A stretch of 15,102 nucleotides of DNA from MedAcidi-G1 sp002713545 (GTDB lineage: Bacteria; Actinomycetota; Acidimicrobiia; Acidimicrobiales; MedAcidi-G1), in the NCBI GenBank assembly GCA_964013895.1, contig CAXGYF010000035.1, forward strand, positions 1-15,102, read 5' to 3'. Position 1 is the first letter of the stretch; each line of letters begins with the position of its first letter. The position numbers and the translations under genes were made by a program. This document shows positions 13,124-15,102 of this stretch, one piece after another. The notes under the pieces are model-generated. The model was given only the letters and a program-made list of their open reading frames with translations, had not been told where the DNA came from and searched no databases.

Positions 13124-15102
13124 CTACACAATGACTATTAGTAAACCGGCTAGAATCGTCGCAGCAGCAAACAAAATGGCTGCATAGCTCTGAACTTTTC
13201 CGGATTGAATTTTGCGAAGTTCTTCACCGCTATCCGATGAAATACGACCAGAAGCGTTGACAAAACCATCAACAAGATTTTGATCTATCTTTTCATAATT
13301 AAGTTGACCAACTTTTACTGCAGTTCGTCCAAAAGTATCAACAGTACGATCTAATATTTTTTGGTTAGACCAATAGGCCAAGTCTGCTATCGGTTCTTTA
13401 ACAGCTCGGGTAATAATTCCGGTGTATAAATGATCTAAATAATATTTGTTGACGAGAAGTGTGTGACCCATTCTCGCTAAGGTCAACCGTGTGGTAAGCC
13501 CATCTGGTAACTCCGTCAGACTTTCACCACTCTCTTTCGAGGCCTTTTCTACTTTGACGAAATAGTAATTCCATGCAAATGAAATACCGGCTATTACAAC
13601 AATTGTCGAAACTATTGCTAGTGACCAGCTTGGGGTAGCGTGTGCAATTTCTGGGAAATAACCAGCTACAGGTTCGACATAATGGCCGAATCTTTCCTGC
13701 AGTGATGCGGGAACGAGTTGAAATCCCTTAGGCAAATTGAGAAATCCAGCAAAAATTGCTAATACTGCCAAAATCCAAAGTGGAATAGTAATTCGTGGGC
13801 CAGATTCATGAGGATTGCCATGACCCCTAAATTCGCCAAAAAATGTTAAATAAACACATCTGGTCATATACGCAGCTGTCAGAGCGGCTGTGATCATTCC
13901 CATTATCAACATGAACGTATAGGAGCCATTGCCGCTTGTGCCTCCCAAAATTCCCCAACCCCCCGTTCCGGCGAGTATCTCATCCTTAGACCAAAATCCA
14001 GCAAAAGGTGGAAGTCCCGCAAGGGCAATGGAACCGATTATGAAAGTTCGAAAGGTTTGCGGCATTACTTTCCTTAGCCCACCCATATCTGATTTCATGT
14101 CAAAACTATGAACCGAATGTGCAACAGATCCAGAACCTAAAAATAGGCAAGCTTTAAAGAAAGCATGGGTAAAGAGGTGGAACATTGCTGCGGTCCAAGC
14201 TCCTACACCTAATGCCATGACCATATAACCAAGTTGTGAAATTGTTGAATATGCAAGAACTTTTTTGATATCTCTTTGAACAAAAGCTAAACATGCTCCC
14301 ACAAGCGTTGTTAATCCCCCGATAAGAGCCATTAAATTTATCGAACTTCCCCCTATGGAAAACCCTTCAAAGAAAACACCATAAAGACGAGCAATCATAA
14401 AGACTCCAGCTACAACCATCGTCGCTGCATGAATAAGTGCTGATACAGGTGTAGGTCCTGCCATTGCGTCAGGTAGCCAGGTATGCAAGAAAAACTGTCC
14501 AGATTTCGACATGACTGCAGCCATAAGGCAACAAGCAGCTATTAATAAAGTGCTTTGTGAAAGCAGGCCTGACGAAGCTAATGCGTTAGTCGTAGCTATA
14601 GAAAAGGACCCGAAGGAGTCTGGAATCATTTCCCCTGAAGCAAAGAATAGGATTGTTACCCCGATTAATAAGCCCATGTCCCCAACGCGGTTGGTTAGAA
14701 ACGCTTTTAATGCAGCATTTGAATTGTCTTTTTCTTCCCACCAATGACCGATTAATGCAAAAGAGCATAAGCCTACTAATTCCCATGAGACCAGAAGCTG
14801 CAGTGTGTTTTCAGAAATTACAAGTAGAAGCATCGAAGAACTGAAGAGGGAAAGAAAGGCGAAAAAGTGTGTGAACCTTCTATCACCAGCCACGTAATCC
14901 GTCGAATAAATATGAACTAATAAAGAGACCAAAGTAACTACAAATAACATCATCACTGCTGGGCCATCGACAAGTGTTCCGACGGAAAATTCAACGCCGC
15001 CTGTTATAAACCAAGTTGCTGTATTGACCACAGCTAGAGACGGCTCACCATGCTCACCATGCTCACCATGCTCACCATGCTCACCATGCTCACCATGCTC
15101 AC
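13124..15102 (-). CDS. nuoL: NADH-quinone oxidoreductase subunit L, 5' end cut by window edge
   Basis: NuoL is the distal proton-pumping subunit of complex I, with a long lateral helix running back along the membrane arm. The frame is open to the right edge, giving 658 visible residues; about 60-90 N-terminal residues including the first membrane helices are missing. The GTG at 15031 is an internal valine, not a start. Key elements are SWELVGLCSF with the channel Glu (visible residue 107), SKSGQFFLHTWLPDAMAGP with the channel Lys (199), PTPVSALIHAATM, DIKKVLAYSTISQLGYM, THAFFKACLF and GFWSKDEIL. The C-terminal span AAATILAGLLIVIV ends the protein. The visible N-terminus begins with an (Glu-His-Gly)6 repeat in the loop before membrane helix 3. 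Confidence 0.96.
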   Translation of the reverse strand, partial: EHGEHGEHGEHGEHGEHGEPSLAVVNTATWFITGGVEFSVGTLVDGPAVMMLFVVTLVSLLVHIYSTDYVAGDRRFTHFFAFLSLFSSSMLLLVISENTLQLLVSWELVGLCSFALIGHWWEEKDNSNAALKAFLTNRVGDMGLLIGVTILFFASGEMIPDSFGSFSIATTNALASSGLLSQSTLLIAACCLMAAVMSKSGQFFLHTWLPDAMAGPTPVSALIHAATMVVAGVFMIARLYGVFFEGFSIGGSSINLMALIGGLTTLVGACLAFVQRDIKKVLAYSTISQLGYMVMALGVGAWTAAMFHLFTHAFFKACLFLGSGSVAHSVHSFDMKSDMGGLRKVMPQTFRTFIIGSIALAGLPPFAGFWSKDEILAGTGGWGILGGTSGNGSYTFMLIMGMITAALTAAYMTRCVYLTFFGEFRGHGNPHESGPRITIPLWILAVLAIFAGFLNLPKGFQLVPASLQERFGHYVEPVAGYFPEIAHATPSWSLAIVSTIVVIAGISFAWNYYFVKVEKASKESGESLTELPDGLTTRLTLARMGHTLLVNKYYLDHLYTGIITRAVKEPIADLAYWSNQKILDRTVDTFGRTAVKVGQLNYEKIDQNLVDGFVNASGRISSDSGEELRKIQSGKVQSYAAILFAAATILAGLLIVIV
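15043..15102 (-). repeat. 9-bp tandem repeat encoding Gly-Glu-His in NuoL
   Basis: The unit GCTCACCAT (plus strand) repeats six times without a mismatch from 15043 to 15096, then six bases of a seventh copy reach the window edge. In the nuoL frame it reads GAG CAT GGT, that is (Glu-His-Gly)6 then Glu-Pro-Ser. The copies are identical at every third base too, which points to recent slippage expansion, not old conserved protein sequence. The right boundary is not visible. Confidence 0.95.

Noticed and set aside
11558..13187. Plus-strand open frames opposite nuoM and nuoL
   Set aside because: They are antisense shadows of strongly conserved membrane proteins, with no ribosome sites or recognisable domains.
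13124..15031. GTG at 15031 as the start of nuoL
   Set aside because: The frame stays open upstream to the window edge through the Glu-His-Gly repeat, and the normal N-terminal membrane helices would be missing. It is an internal valine codon.
15043..15102. CRISPR array or phage-type repeat at the right edge
   Set aside because: The unit is 9 bp with no spacers, and it keeps the nuoL reading frame.

Overview
This window looks like a chromosomal segment from an AT-leaning (about 40% G+C by eye), probably uncultured, actinobacterium-like organism. I favour Acidimicrobiia. The reasons are the style of SecE (basic N-terminal extension starting MSMNREQKRMLQRQG) and NusG (an acidic extension of about 90 residues), the E. 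coli-type zinc-free L28 and L33, and a proton-pumping nuo operon. This placement is inference from family resemblance and has not been checked by a search. Nearly all genes are on the minus strand. There is no insertion sequence, phage, CRISPR array or obvious island, and no gene-free stretch over 300 bases.

Right to middle (15102 to about 6340, minus strand): the end of a respiratory complex I operon, nuoL (5' end cut by the window), nuoM and nuoN, followed 18 bases later by a MidA/NDUFAF7-family methyltransferase. In mitochondria that family methylates a complex I subunit during assembly. A structured 92-base interval with a perfect 12-bp inverted repeat then leads into acs (acetyl-CoA synthetase), a small HAD-type phosphatase-like gene and the membrane protease gene htpX. 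NADH oxidation, proton pumping, acetate activation and membrane-protein quality control therefore sit in one co-directional block.

Middle (about 4000-5430): plus-strand yajQ ends tail-to-tail with htpX, overlapping by 3 bases. A plus-strand GNAT acetyltransferase lies between minus-strand tRNA genes: Tyr(GTA), Thr(GGT), Met(CAT) and, further left, Trp(CCA).

Left (1-3880, minus strand): the standard translation and secretion block rpmB-rpmG-tRNA-Trp-secE-nusG-rplK-rplA-rplJ. rplJ runs off the left edge, and rplL would be expected just beyond. An L10-leader-like RNA precedes rplJ, and a 12-bp-paired stem-loop precedes rplA.

The least ordinary signals are a (Gly-Glu-His)n tandem repeat in an outward-facing loop of NuoL at the right edge, the long inverted repeat that brackets the acs leader, and several stem-loops that straddle stop codons. 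I found no convincing new multi-gene system; the core genes are ordinary housekeeping genes.
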